Positions 20,839-31,486 of a stretch of DNA of 64,000 nucleotides are shown in pieces. The DNA is from Acytostelium subglobosum LB1 (taxonomy: Eukaryota > Evosea > Eumycetozoa > Acytosteliales > Acytosteliaceae), in NCBI RefSeq assembly GCF_000787575.1, contig NW_012236527.1, positions 434,001 to 498,000 of the forward strand, read 5' to 3'. The notes under the pieces are model-generated. The model was not told the origin of the DNA, ran no database searches, and saw only the letters and a program-made list of their open reading frames with translations. Within the stretch, counting starts at the first letter, position 1. Each line of letters opens with the position of its first letter. The translations under genes were made by a program, and so were the position numbers.

Positions 20839-22251
20839 GGTATATTATATTATTATTATATTATATGATGTGATTGAAGTGTATGAATGAGTGAGTGAGT
20901 GAGTGATGAGGATGGGTTGGTGGATGGAGGATCAAACAAAGTCTTCCGACAGGTTGAAGTTGGAAGATATAGGAATGATCAATGTGATAGATATTCGTAT
21001 TTAGGGAATACTTGTTTAGATTGATTAATTTGATTGATTGATTGATGGATAGTGATTGATTGATTGATTGACTGTTTGGATTGATAGGGTTTGCCGTATG
21101 GATCGGATGGGTATTGTCTCTCTGGGAATGAGGAGGGTCGTGTCCACTGGATCGTGTTAAGTATGAGCTCAAAGGAGGAAGGAGGAGAAGGGAGCAAGTC
21201 AAGATTATCTAACCGATCACGATCACACACTGTTGCTGCTTCTGCTGTTGTTGGTTGGTAGTATATAGTGTGTGAGTGAGTTAGAGTGTGTGGCGCGAGC
21301 AAAGTCGTGATTGCCAAACCAGACTTGCAAGCAACGCGTGTGGTAGTCGAAGTTATATAACTTAACTAAGAACACAACAACAAGGAAAGTAAGGTGGAAG
21401 TAGTATTATTAGCTCTAAAATGTTGTTGTTGTTGTGTTGAATGGTGCTTGTCAATGTCCAGAACGTAAGTGTAATGTGATGTGATGTGAATGCATTTGTT
21501 ATTATTGATTGATTGATTGATTGATGTTGGTTGATTGATGTTGATGATGAACCAAGAGCCGCTTCCAGCTTCCAAGTCCGGACATCCATACTATCCCCCT
21601 ACCCATCACTTTGTCCAGTCCATGATGACGGGGGGGTTTGATGTGGACGGCATAGCACGCGTAGATTGATATACTTTAAATATGGACACGACCAAAGAGG
21701 AAGCAACAGCTGATCATGTTGTTCAGTTGCATTATGTGAGAGAATAGATGATTGATCAATCACACACACACACACACACACACACACGTTAACACAATTA
21801 TATCTCTAATTATATGTTTATGTGTGATCTTTAAAGATAAAGTCATCCATCCCCGATGTATCTCTATGTTTGTATTTATGTGTGTGTTAGTTTGATCGAT
21901 TGACACACACCCACACAAACACGAATGATCAATCAATCAAACACACCCAACCACGTATTCCTTTTAAAGTAGTTTTGGATTGAACAACAATAACAAGGAT
22001 GGGACGGGCAATTATTATTTAAATTAATACTATTAGGTTGACCCTCACTGTTACTCTAACTTGACCAATCAATGGATTGATGAGGTAGTAGAGTCTGATT
22101 TGGGAATGGTATCCCGACTACTCCTCTTTTAATCAATCAATCAACCAACTGGATTCATCATCCTCAACCTCATACCATCCCTTTAAATAAATATATATAT
22201 ATCTATAGAATTGAATGTTGGGTACCTTCACAATGAATAAAGATGAGTGGG
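20839..22251. other. Long gene-free spacer with simple repeats
   Basis: Upstream region of the Sib gene, rich in TGAT/ATCA tetramer runs, with a CA dinucleotide array at 21761-21787 and GTTGTTGTT tracts. Open frames on the minus strand (about 20861-21589) are built from ATCAATCA low-complexity sequence and are not credible genes. Confidence 0.6.
21761..21787. repeat. CA dinucleotide microsatellite
   Basis: Uninterrupted CA repeat of 27 nt in a spacer. Confidence 0.95.
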
Positions 22252-22278
22252 ATTGTGGGGGGATGAATATTAATTGAT

Positions 22279-22535
22279 TGATTCGTGATAAGTTAGAAGC
22301 TACAGATAAAGATAGAGATATAATTGATACGATAATATCGATATTGAGTAGGTGTTGCCAACAGACAGACTTTGATTTGAGACTGATAAATATGTGGAGT
22401 TTACTCAATATACTTGTTGATTCATACCAATCGATGGACAAGACATTATTTACAGTTCAGGTATCCAATCAATTAATTGCAAAGGCAAGGGCAAGGGTAA
22501 GGGTATTCAACATTATAAAATGTGCATTTAGATGA
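22279..22535 (+). other. Unexplained open segment, possible gene remnant
   Basis: A plus-strand frame without an ATG at its start reads RDKLEATDKDRDIIDTII, SILSRCCQQTDFDLRLI and WSLLNILVDSYQSMDK before a GTATCC donor-like site at 22459. Composition is protein-like (charged helix pattern) rather than low-complexity. I found no convincing upstream exon. It may be a decayed exon or a chance frame. Confidence 0.25.
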
Positions 22536-22593
22536 GGGAACATCTTGAAACAAATATATACATACAAACATATATTACAATACAATCAAAGAT

Positions 22594-24057
22594 ATGTTAA
22601 ACAACTTATTGTTGTTATCAATTGTAAGATTGTTGCGCACATCAGGTGATGATTATGTGGACAAGAGTTGGTCAACTAGGTCATTGTCATTGGTCAGTTG
22701 GTCATTCCATTCGATGGTCAGATCATTGAACAATCAACTCATAATCAATGTTGCTGCTCAATCATTATGTGATCATGATAAGATTAATAATCGTGATGAA
22801 GACCCAAACTTGAGAACAGACTATCATTGCGACACAGCAATGATTGACTCGTTGTTTGATGTCGCACTACATCTCGACACCAAGTACTCTCTACATCATT
22901 CACAACACATCCAATCAATCATATTCAAAGGTGAAGACGATGGATATCTTAACGCATTTGGTGAGGAATGGTTTCCATCAATTGATGAGCCAGAACCAAC
23001 AACAACAACAACAACAACAAAAACAACAATCAAACGATCACCATACCCAACAGAGTCACTCGAACACAAGATGAATTGCATAAAGACAATGCTTTAATCG
23101 CTCACCTCTCGACCTCAAAGCACAGTGACAGTAGCAATCAAGGATGTGTTTGCTGGACAGGTGGCTCAACTGATTGAGCATTATGCGCTCGATCCTCAAT
23201 CAATCGATACATTGGTGATCAATCATCTCTACCCCAAACCGTTCCAAGACATGATTGAACAACTTCCACACAACAACCAACTCAGGACACTTGATCTCCG
23301 AGTGTTGAATCCAACACATTGCTGCGACCGACGCGAATACTACAAGATTGAGCATCGATGGATGGAAGAGATGAGCAGCGAGTTGTTTGGACGCTGCACT
23401 AATCTGACATCGCTCACCATCTTTGATGAATGCGGGAGTTGTGACTCTGGCTACTCACAATACGCTGTCGAACAAGCCGTGCTCTTCTTTGGACACCTGG
23501 ATCGGCTTCTACACATCCAGTCACTCTCCTTCGAATTCCAAGAATCCTGTTGACACGACATTGGCGATTCCATTGAGTATTCACTTCGGGAATCATTCCT
23601 TGCTGAGTTAACATCATTTATTCGACGACTACCATCCCTCCACACTCTAGCATTGGCCAGCTACCTTGAAGGAGAGGATCCGTATGGTACACCATACGAC
23701 GCTCCAGAGTACCTGCCCATCCTGGACTACCTATTCACCGATGACTCGTGTCCAGTGAGGAACCTGAAAATTAAGTTAGATGGTGCCTAGTTGCCCATTC
23801 CTCGTCGATCCATGGACTCGGTCACGCTTAACAATCATTATGGTCATGACAGAGATTGTGTTAGTTGGGATCATTATATATTGGTGATAAGTCATCTAAA
23901 GTCATTGGTTAATGACACATTGGATCTCTCGCACCTTCATCTGATGCCGACATCAAATACTTCAACGCAGGAATTACAAGACCTTTGCTTTGGATTATTC
24001 TATGGTCAGTTGTACAAGCCTCCAATCATAGAGGGCTTCTGTCGTAGAACTAAATAA
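22594..24057 (+). pseudogene. F-box/LRR-like pseudogene with three in-frame stops
   Basis: One reading frame runs 488 codons from ATG 22594 to TAA 24055-24057 without a frameshift, but is cut by TAA (23095-23097), TGA (23551-23553) and TAG (23788-23790). The N-terminus (LLSIVRLL...RSLSLVSWSFHSMVRSL) is the degenerate F-box-like head seen in this family. Later parts show LRR-like strings (QLRTLDLRVLNP, NLTSLTIFDECG, LLHIQSLSFEF, LPSLHTLALAS). Length and layout resemble the intact gene at 4110-5759. Three nonsense codons of three different types without any indel suggest a recently inactivated gene. Three separate base-call errors are unlikely; reassignment of stops is ruled out because neighbouring genes use all three as stops. 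Confidence 0.75.
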
Positions 24058-24185
24058 ATGATGATGTTTAAGAGCATACTTTCCAAAAAAGGCCTTTCGA
24101 TCAATCAAAATCAAACCCACAGAAATCACTTCATTTTCATTTTTACTGACACGAAGTCAGAGATAGAGATAAAGATAGAGATAGC

Positions 24186-25688
24186 ATGGATACAAATGAC
24201 CAAGTAATGAAAGATAGATGCCAAATACATAACAAAAAGTTGTCGTTGTTATGTATTCAATGTAATATGATTATTTGTTCACATTGCTTGGCATTAGAAC
24301 ATAATAATCATGGTTTCGAGAATGTTCAGATCACAAAGTCTTTAATCGATCAGAACAAGTATAGTAGGTTCAATCTGAGATTGGAGAAAGCATGGGGCAC
24401 ATTGCATCAACTTGCTACTTCACATCAATCAATGGACAAGTCTTGCAAAGATGTCACTGAACAGTTCAAGGAACTACATGAATATCTCATGGTGGAGGAA
24501 CACAAGATCATGCAGCAACTCATCAAGAGAATGGAGGAGATGGAGACTGTCACAAGTGAGATCGTCAAGGATGTCATTGATGTAAATATCATACTCAACA
24601 AAGTTGCACCAGAGAGTCGTGACGATGGTAAAGAAATTGGCACAATAATTGAATCTATTGCCACAAGCTCATCAATGGATGAGTTCGTCTACACTCTCCC
24701 TCAGTGTACCCAACAGCAAGGCAACGCGGATGGAATGAGTATCCTGTCGATGATACAAAGGGTCCAACAGAGTATGACCAATGAGCATGAGGTAATCAAA
24801 CCTTTGAAAGTAAATATCAAGACTGCTCAGATCGATGACATCAAGAAACAGATCCAAACATCCTTTGTCATAATCGATCAAGAGACATACGGGCCTGGAA
24901 TTATCATCACACATTCGGGAATCACCATTTCAATGCTCGCACTTAAGGACAATAAGTGGACTTCGATCAAGGAAAAGTGGTCTGACAGAAAGTGCGCTTT
25001 CTCCTCATCCGTCTATGCCAGAGGTCATGTCTATGTGTTTGGCGGTACTGAAGCACCAAGTAGGTCCTCATACTCCAAAATATCAATCATTAATCATCAA
25101 TGTACAGACCATCCAATCTCAGGTATCAAGGGAGGCGCGTACATTTCCACTTGCTATGACGGTGGAAAATATATCTACTTGATTGGCGGTACCGATGATA
25201 CGAACAGAGTTGATTGTCTGAATATTGAAACTCAGGCCTTCTCAAATGTTGGAAAGCTACCTGTTGAAATGACATCATACCCGGCATCTGTTTATCATGA
25301 TCATATTATCTATGTCTTGGATGCAACCAATCTCTACATGTTCAACGTCATATCCAAGAATTACATCAAGATCACCAACGAACATTTGAAGAAAGGTCCA
25401 AACTACTCAATATGCTTTGATGGCGTGGACACACTCTACATCCTAAACTCCAAAGTATTCTTCAGTTGGTCAATATCGACAAAGCTTTCATACCAACTAT
25501 CATCGCCAACTACAGTGTATGAGTATGCCCGCATTGTTTACAATCCATCAAATCATAATATAATAGTACTTGGTGGCAAGAATAAGAACTTCAGCTACTC
25601 AATCAAAGACAACAACTGGAGTCCACTTAATGATGATGATCCAGTTGTTGATAGATATGGATATGGTGCAATTTATATTCCAAACTGA
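24186..25688 (+). CDS. B-box zinc finger protein with coiled coil and Kelch-like propeller
   Basis: Intronless, 500 residues. A B-box zinc finger is at about residues 12-46 (CQIH...LLCIQCNMIICSHC...H...H), with the Cys/His spacing intact. A helical coiled-coil region follows at about 60-160 (EQFKELHEYLMVEEHKIMQQ). The C-terminal half, about 230-500, has repeated beta-strand units with glycine pairs (VYVFGGTEAPS, YIYLIGGTDDTN, IIVLGGKNKN), the Kelch signature. This combination is a common expanded family in dictyostelids, distinct from TRIM proteins because no RING is present. Its leader carries an AGATAG-type repeat directly before the ATG. Partners and function unknown. Confidence 0.8.
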   Translation: MDTNDQVMKDRCQIHNKKLSLLCIQCNMIICSHCLALEHNNHGFENVQITKSLIDQNKYSRFNLRLEKAWGTLHQLATSHQSMDKSCKDVTEQFKELHEYLMVEEHKIMQQLIKRMEEMETVTSEIVKDVIDVNIILNKVAPESRDDGKEIGTIIESIATSSSMDEFVYTLPQCTQQQGNADGMSILSMIQRVQQSMTNEHEVIKPLKVNIKTAQIDDIKKQIQTSFVIIDQETYGPGIIITHSGITISMLALKDNKWTSIKEKWSDRKCAFSSSVYARGHVYVFGGTEAPSRSSYSKISIINHQCTDHPISGIKGGAYISTCYDGGKYIYLIGGTDDTNRVDCLNIETQAFSNVGKLPVEMTSYPASVYHDHIIYVLDATNLYMFNVISKNYIKITNEHLKKGPNYSICFDGVDTLYILNSKVFFSWSISTKLSYQLSSPTTVYEYARIVYNPSNHNIIVLGGKNKNFSYSIKDNNWSPLNDDDPVVDRYGYGAIYIPN

Positions 25689-25852
25689 TCAAGACATCAC
25701 CAACCATCATGGATGCACTCATTAATAAGAATATAGACATACGATTGATTACCATTTATAAATTAACTTGGAGTGATTGATTAATCATTCCAAGATTGGT
25801 CATACATTAAATATATTTATTGGGGGATGTTTGGAGGTGAAGCACCACCCGT

Positions 25853-26938
25853 CTAGAGGTACCTGCCAATGAAAGCCAAGATACCGGCACCAATCCACAT
25901 GGCCCAGAACATACCAGCCTTCATCAATGGCTCGTACTTCCTGTCCTTGCAGTGCTTCTCGACGTCCTCGGGGAAGTCCTTCAGCAGCAAACAGAAGCCA
26001 ATGTAGAGTAAAACACCAGCACAGAGACCATCGAGTATGCCCTGCACCAGGAGGAAAGTCTCGCCATTTGGATTGAGTTGTGAGGCGATTCCAATGCCAA
26101 TGCCGATGCCCAATGGTGCAGACACAGAGAAGATGAGCATGAGGACCAACTCTTGAATACGGGACTTTAGCTTGGCCTCGCTGATGCGGGAGCCCAGTGC
26201 CAGACCTTCAAAGAACTGATGGAAAACGAGGGCAATGAGTAGGGTCTTGAGTGAACCGTCGTCGACGACGCCAACAGTGAGACCAACAAAAACGCTGTGA
26301 ACAGTGACGCCAAACTCGAGCAAATAGGCCTCGACGGTCTTCATGTCCTTGTTTGACAGAACGACGCCGTGGGCGTGGCCGTGTCCATGACCAGTTGTAT
26401 CGACGCCCATCTCAAAGTGCTCGTCGGTGGCACCGTTGGGGGTCTGTTGCTTGTCCATCTGCTTGCTGCGCTTCTTGAGTGCGCGTGATTGAATGTATTG
26501 GCCAATGACAAAGTCGAAGCATTGTAGGATGAGGATGCCCAGCAGTGCAAAGAGCATGGCGTATGGGTACTCGGTCCAGCCCACGGGGATGCAAGGCGAT
26601 GACAGTGATTCGTTGGCTGGAACCAACATGTGTATCAGAGCGACGGCCAGCAACACACCAATGCCCATGCACTTGCCAATGATGATAAAGAATGGATGAA
26701 TGCTGAGGAACTTGAGACGGGCAGAGACCACGGGGATCAGTGTGCCCAGGAATGATGCGGCCAGGATGATAAAGACTGCGGCTATGTGTAGTGGTTTGGT
26801 GTAGTTTGAATCGGTTCCGGCGGCGCACTCGTCCTCTGGTAACAGTGCGTCATATGATGATTGTAGGGCAGCCAGCTGGTCAGTGACCAGTGTAAGGTTG
26901 GCTATACAACTGGTTAATTCTTCTGTGCAGTTGGACAT
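25853..26938 (-). CDS. ZIP-family zinc/iron transporter
   Basis: Intronless, 361 residues. About eight hydrophobic segments: three in residues 50-150, a cytosolic loop with the His-rich stretch HGHGHAHG at about 184-191, then the ZIP signature helices LEFGVTVHSVFVGLTVG (about 207) and HQFFEGLALGSRI (about 240), whose His and Glu residues form the binuclear metal site. The last helices run to the C-terminus (MFWAMWIGAGILAFIG). It should move Zn2+ or Fe2+ into the cytosol from outside or from an organelle. The extended N-terminal helix before TM1 has no obvious signal peptide. Substrate is not determinable from sequence. Confidence 0.92.
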   Translation of the reverse strand: MSNCTEELTSCIANLTLVTDQLAALQSSYDALLPEDECAAGTDSNYTKPLHIAAVFIILAASFLGTLIPVVSARLKFLSIHPFFIIIGKCMGIGVLLAVALIHMLVPANESLSSPCIPVGWTEYPYAMLFALLGILILQCFDFVIGQYIQSRALKKRSKQMDKQQTPNGATDEHFEMGVDTTGHGHGHAHGVVLSNKDMKTVEAYLLEFGVTVHSVFVGLTVGVVDDGSLKTLLIALVFHQFFEGLALGSRISEAKLKSRIQELVLMLIFSVSAPLGIGIGIGIASQLNPNGETFLLVQGILDGLCAGVLLYIGFCLLLKDFPEDVEKHCKDRKYEPLMKAGMFWAMWIGAGILAFIGRYL

Positions 26939-27573
26939 TCTCTATATGTTTGTATATATTTATAAATAATAAATAATAGGTATTATATATATTTGGTTGA
27001 TTGATTGGATGGTGGAATGAATGAATGATGAAGTGGAACTATTCGTCTTGTTCCCTTTGGCGCTTGGAATGGTGAATGAATAATATATAAATAGTCCTGT
27101 TGGATCACTGTATGTGTAATATGTATTATTATGGGTTGGATTGATCAGAATGGAAGTGTGATTGATTGTAAGTTGTCTTGATAAAGTCGATTCGTGTGTG
27201 AGTGTGGTCGATCAGAATGGAAGTGATTTATTATGTGTGGGTTGTATATGATTGATTGGATTAGATTGACTTGATTAATTGAGTAATTGATTGTGTGTGT
27301 ATGATCGAATGAATGAATGAATGAATGAATAAAGGATGAAGTTGAATTTGGTCGACCAAAGTAGATAAGTAGGATATCCTATTTAATGAAGTTAGAATAG
27401 ACTATTATGTCTTTATATACTAATTGTAGGAATGGAGTGGAGTGGAATGAATGATTATTAATGGAGTGATGTTATTGACTATGATGTTAAAGAGACGCGT
27501 CTTCGTTGGACACTCCACTCATCCACTTCTCCCCACCGGCACTCCTCCTCCACTCCACCATCCATTACCACTG
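26939..27573. other. Spacer upstream of the ZIP gene
   Basis: Low-complexity T/G-rich sequence on the plus strand with GAAT runs (about 27307-27331) and TGATTGAT tracts. No gene seen apart from the candidate that ends at 27574. Confidence 0.55.
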
Positions 27574-27940
27574 TTACCATGCTGCTTTGGATGTATTCAC
27601 TCCTGAAACAAACATACCAACCACCCGCATCTAGCAAGAGTGAGAATACAATAGATGACAACGAAGTGAATTGCGGAGTGATTCACCCACTCCCACCCAC
27701 ACTCGTTTTTTGTGTGTGTTTTGATCGATCTGAAACACTCACTTTTTTAATTTCAAACGAAGTTTTGGTAACTCCTGACGGGGAGCTGGTTCCATGGGTG
27801 AGGTCCAGCTCATCTTCCTGCCACTTCGTTAACCAAGTGTGTGTTGAAGTCTGCCAGACCAAGTCGGAAACTGGATATCCGTCGTGTCCGACAGTAACAT
27901 TCGACCAGAGGGTCGCCAAGGTGGAATTATCTATGATCAT
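27574..27940 (-). CDS. Candidate orphan two-exon small protein
   Basis: Minus-strand ATG at 27940 (MIIDNSTLATLWSNVTVGHD) opens 66 codons to a GTGAGT donor at 27742. A pyrimidine-rich TTGCTAG acceptor ends at 27631, and exon 2 (27630-27574) adds MRVVGMFVSGVNTSKAAW before TAA; total 84 residues. The frame also extends upstream without ATG to an AG at 27957. Exon 1 is balanced in composition and GC-richer than its flanks, unlike the low-complexity spacer. It contains Trp-rich VWQTSTHTWLTKWQEDELD. No family recognised. It may be a gene, part of a longer transcript, or a remnant; a plus-strand frame across the same bases is less convincing. Confidence 0.3.
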
Positions 27941-28096
27941 TCCAAGGATCCAAGTCCTAACATGTAAGGATGTTGGCCTCCACTCTCCTCTTCATCATTC
28001 CAACCAAGTGCTGTTGTTGTTGGATTGATTGGATTGGAAGGCGAAGTGAGTGAAGTTGGATGGCGTGAAGGTGAAGTGAAGGTCACCATCCCAAGT

Positions 28097-29530
28097 CTAA
28101 GTCTGATGATATTGTTGTTGTTTGTTGCCTATCAGATTTGTGCGGATGTCGGATGATGAGGAGGAGGCATCTTCGTCATCATTGACATTATTTACAACTT
28201 CGTCTTGTAAATGTAGAATAGCAGCAGGGACATTGCGATGTGACAGCGGTGGTGTTCCATTATAAGTTGATATAATAAGTGGATCTTCTCCTTCGTCATC
28301 GTCCTCCGCAGCTGATGACTCGTCGTTGTTGTCCAGACCCTCCAGATTGGGCAGTAATAATGATTTGGGATGTGGCTGTGATAAGTTGTAAATGACCAGA
28401 CCTGATACAATTACAAAGAATGACATGAAGTAGAGCCAATCCAGTCGTCGATGGAATAGGAATATAGCCACAACCACACTAAAGATATCAGAGGTGAGCA
28501 ATGATAGATTCATCAAAGTTGCACCTGCTATCCTCATCATAAACGGAGTGATTGAGTACATTGTGAACAAACAGATAGCGAATCCAACAATATATCCAAT
28601 GACGGGTCCACTCCAAACCATGGTCCTCAACTCATTCCTTTCGAATATCGCGCTGAACGTCATTATGTGTTGGGGCGAGAGTTGGGGTCGAGGCGAGGGT
28701 TGAAGGTTGAGGGTTGAGGGTTGAGGGTCGAGGGTTAGTCGAGTGAACATGTTGAGTTGAACATAGCCAACTTACAGTTGTATTGAAGATATGATGGTAC
28801 CGTAGATACCGATGATGGCAAGGTAGGTCTCATTGTCATAACTCTTGACTGTGTACTCTTGTCCGACATTTGAGATGGCATAGAGTACTGATGCAACAAG
28901 TACTAGCATGTCACCGAGCAATGGGTTTGAACCACCATTGGCATCTTGACCTTGTAGTATGTCTGAGATGACCAAGATCACTAGACCAGCCATAGATATG
29001 ACAATGGCCACAATTTGAATGAGTGTATAACGTGTCTTTAGGAAGATACGTGTGAGCACTGCCACACAGGGGATGGTGAAGCAGTCCAGCAACATGACTG
29101 ATGTGATCGTTGTATATTGATAGGCCTTGACAGCAACATAGTTGGCTTCGACATCAAACAATGCCAGTGGCAGCAAGAATATGGACTTGGTGCGAAGGCT
29201 GTGCCAGAGGGTACCACGACGCCAAAGTATGATCGAGTAGAATGATAGCAGAATGTAGTTGAGCAATGATTGGGCTGTTGGTATGTTGATGTTATAGTTC
29301 ATCGATAACAACTGACTGAATACACCAGTGCCACAGATACATAGTGATATCAATTGACCAATCAACAATCCATTGATCTTCTGTTTGAACAACTTGCGAT
29401 CGACCAATCCCAATCCCAATGCTCCATTGTTCTGTTCGCTGTTGCTCGCTGGACCACTGCCACACAGTCGTGACCTTGTCGCCAATCCATCACTCGATGA
29501 TTGTGCAATGTCAGCTTGGATATCGACCAT
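28097..29530 (-). CDS. SLC35F-type nucleotide-sugar/solute transporter (DUF914 family)
   Basis: Exons 29530-28776 and 28652-28097 join as SSIQ|LAIFERNE and give 436 residues. About ten transmembrane helices: KINGLLIGQLISLCICGTG, LLNYILLSFYSIILW, FDVEANYVAVKAYQYTTITS, MLLDCFTIPCVAVLTRIFL, YTLIQIVAIVISMAGL, GDMLVLVASVLYAISNV and, after the intron, VIGYIVGFAICLF and LDWLYFMSFFVIVSGLVIYN. The motifs DVEANY and VMLLDCF match SLC35F1/F2/DUF914. The C-terminal tail is acidic and Ser-rich. It should be a drug/metabolite-superfamily carrier in an internal or plasma membrane; substrate unknown. The 123-nt intron carries a telomere-like repeat described separately. Confidence 0.9.
28697..28734 (+). repeat. 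GGGTTGA telomere-like minisatellite in an intron
   Basis: On the plus strand, GGG runs at 28697, 28711, 28718, 28725 and 28732 are spaced by TTGA/TCGA. The array lies wholly inside the SLC35F intron, so the transcript carries the C-rich strand (CCCTCAACCCTC pattern). It fits a G4 pattern on the non-coding strand. Confidence 0.8.
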
Positions 29531-29742
29531 TTTATATCTCTTTAATTGATCGATTAAGAATGTAAAGCCTAAGATTGATTGTTTGTGTTTGTTTTTCTTA
29601 AGGTGAGTCGTCTGATCACCCCCGTGCTCACACTCGTCTGATCATATATCTCATGATCAATCTTGAGAAGATCACCCGAATGATCATTCTGGACCCTAAT
29701 GGGATCATTCCATCCAATCAATCAAAGTTGTTTATTTGATAA

Positions 29743-31338
29743 TCACCATTTGAAGTCACACTCAAACTCAAAGCGGAATACATGTGTCGAGAGATTGATT
29801 ATGACCTCTAGCATCTGTTGACATTGCTCCTTGACTTGTTGTAACTTCTTGACATCCCTCTTGGACATGCCTCGCAATGCCAAGAACAATGTTTGGTAGT
29901 CGTCCACATAGTGATGTGGCATGACATCCTTGGACTTGCCACCAAACGCATCATCGTAGCATTGGAACAGTTGATCGATCATCTTGGGCACCTGGGGCAT
30001 AGTAGACGGCTGCTCCAACAGATAGATTGATCGCAGCTGCAAGTGTCTCAACATCACCATGTTGCCCTTCTGGAAGTATCGCGTATAGTGTTCATAGTTC
30101 TCTGGCGCTCGGATGATCTCGCCAGGCTGTGACCAATCCTCGATCACATCGTACAGTGTAGCCATTGTCACGTGTCCCTTGCTGCACTGGTACGCGCGGC
30201 CATCAAAGTCGATTGATGGCTGCGGCTCCCAGATCTTGAGTTGGCTGTGATTGAATGGTTCGCGACACTTTGGACATTGATTGCCGCTGCTGTCGCTGCT
30301 GCATCGACTGCACTGACAGTAGTAGCCTCGGTGCATCAACAGGGTGTTAATCCTCTTTGGCTTGGACGAGGTGAGTGTTACGTGCGTGGTCGTGATCTCT
30401 TCGCCAGCCTTGATCGCACGGGTGCTGCGGTACGTGAGCATGCCATAGCTGTCGTAGAACCAGACGCTGTTTGACAGGCACGAGTGATTGACGAATGATG
30501 ACGATGGGTAGAGGCCACGGGCGACGGGCAATCTTGAGAGTGGGTCGACATGACCAATGACATTGGCCATGATGATGGTGTTGAGGTCGCGAATGCGGTC
30601 CCTGCCAACCTTTGTCATGTATCCCTGGCCCTTGACACTCTCGATCAGACTGATGATCGAGTCGGCGTTACGAGTCATGCCCTCGAGTTGGAAGTCGTCA
30701 ATGTTGTAGGTGACGTAGGGTAGATGCTCCAAATCGTCCAATGAATTGTATATGAATGGCGCGCCATCGCTTCGCCATCTGGCTGGTGTGTTCTCTCTGG
30801 TGGCCTTACCCTCCAAGTTCTTTAGTGCACGCCTTGGCATTGCTCTTGTCATAGTCAATAGCCTTTGTAGCATATTGAAGTGAGTCTAGTATATGGTCCT
30901 GCTTGGTCAGAGTCAGTGAGAGGTTGCTGGCAATGAGCGATGCAGTCTTGGTCAACGATGTGAAGTCTGCTCCAGAGCCAGCCAGTGTGATCATGTGTTG
31001 ATCACAACATTCAAGTGCCAACTTGTAGTAGGACACGGCAAAGTGATGATCCTCCTTGGCAAAAGCATCATTGCCCAGCTTCTTAAGTTGCTCCACACGT
31101 TTAATAACCTGCTCTAGGTTGTTGTATTGTTGTTGAGGTGTCTCTTTTGGCAAGGGCGTTGGGCCGTTGACAGGTGATGCCAAGAACTTCCTGATGTTGT
31201 CTCTGTAACTTGGCTGGAATGAACCCATCATACCCTGTCCCTCATCATCTATTCCATATGTTCAGGGCTAATGTTCATCCTCTCAATCTCCTTCTGAATG
31301 AGCTCCATATCCGCTGCACTTAGATTATTCATATCCAT
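29743..31338 (-). pseudogene. TPR-SET (SMYD-like) methyltransferase gene, apparently broken
   Basis: Three minus-strand frame blocks read as one protein. The first (31338 down to about 31250) gives MDMNNLSAADMELIQKEIER. The second (to about 30810) is TPR-like (LKKLGNDAFAKEDHHFAVSY...SLQYATKAIDYDKSNAKA). The third, from about 30870 to 29743, is the C-terminal SET half: GLYPSSSFVNHSCLSN, STRAIKAGEEIT, and a Cys cluster (GYYCQCSRCSSD) typical of the post-SET zinc site. The blocks are related by one-base shifts at about 31250 and 30840; no intron of normal size fits either point. The N-terminal SET part and the MYND finger expected between TPR and NHSC are missing. Either two assembly indels plus an unusual domain layout, or a decaying gene. 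In SMYD proteins this domain methylates lysines. Confidence 0.6.
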
Positions 31339-31486
31339 GTCTTTATTATATTATCTCTATGTTATTTGTATTTGTGTTTGAGAGATGAATGAATGAAATG
31401 AAATTTGAAGTTTGAAGAAGTTCAACAACTCTTGGTGGGGATAGGGTGAGGGCGAAGGCGAGGGTTTGGGCCATGACAGGACTTGA

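Noticed and set aside
20861-21589. Several minus-strand frames rich in INQSI repeats
   Set aside because: They are translations of ATCAATCA tetramer runs typical of spacers and introns in this genome.
27860-27905. GTCGGAAAC string resembling the SRP RNA helix-8 core
   Set aside because: The closing stem and the AGCA internal loop of SRP RNA are not present, and no SRP-sized fold surrounds it. It overlaps the small orphan exon instead.
27579-28028. 149-codon plus-strand frame
   Set aside because: It runs through low-complexity ends, has no recognisable domain, and is antisense to the better-supported small two-exon candidate.
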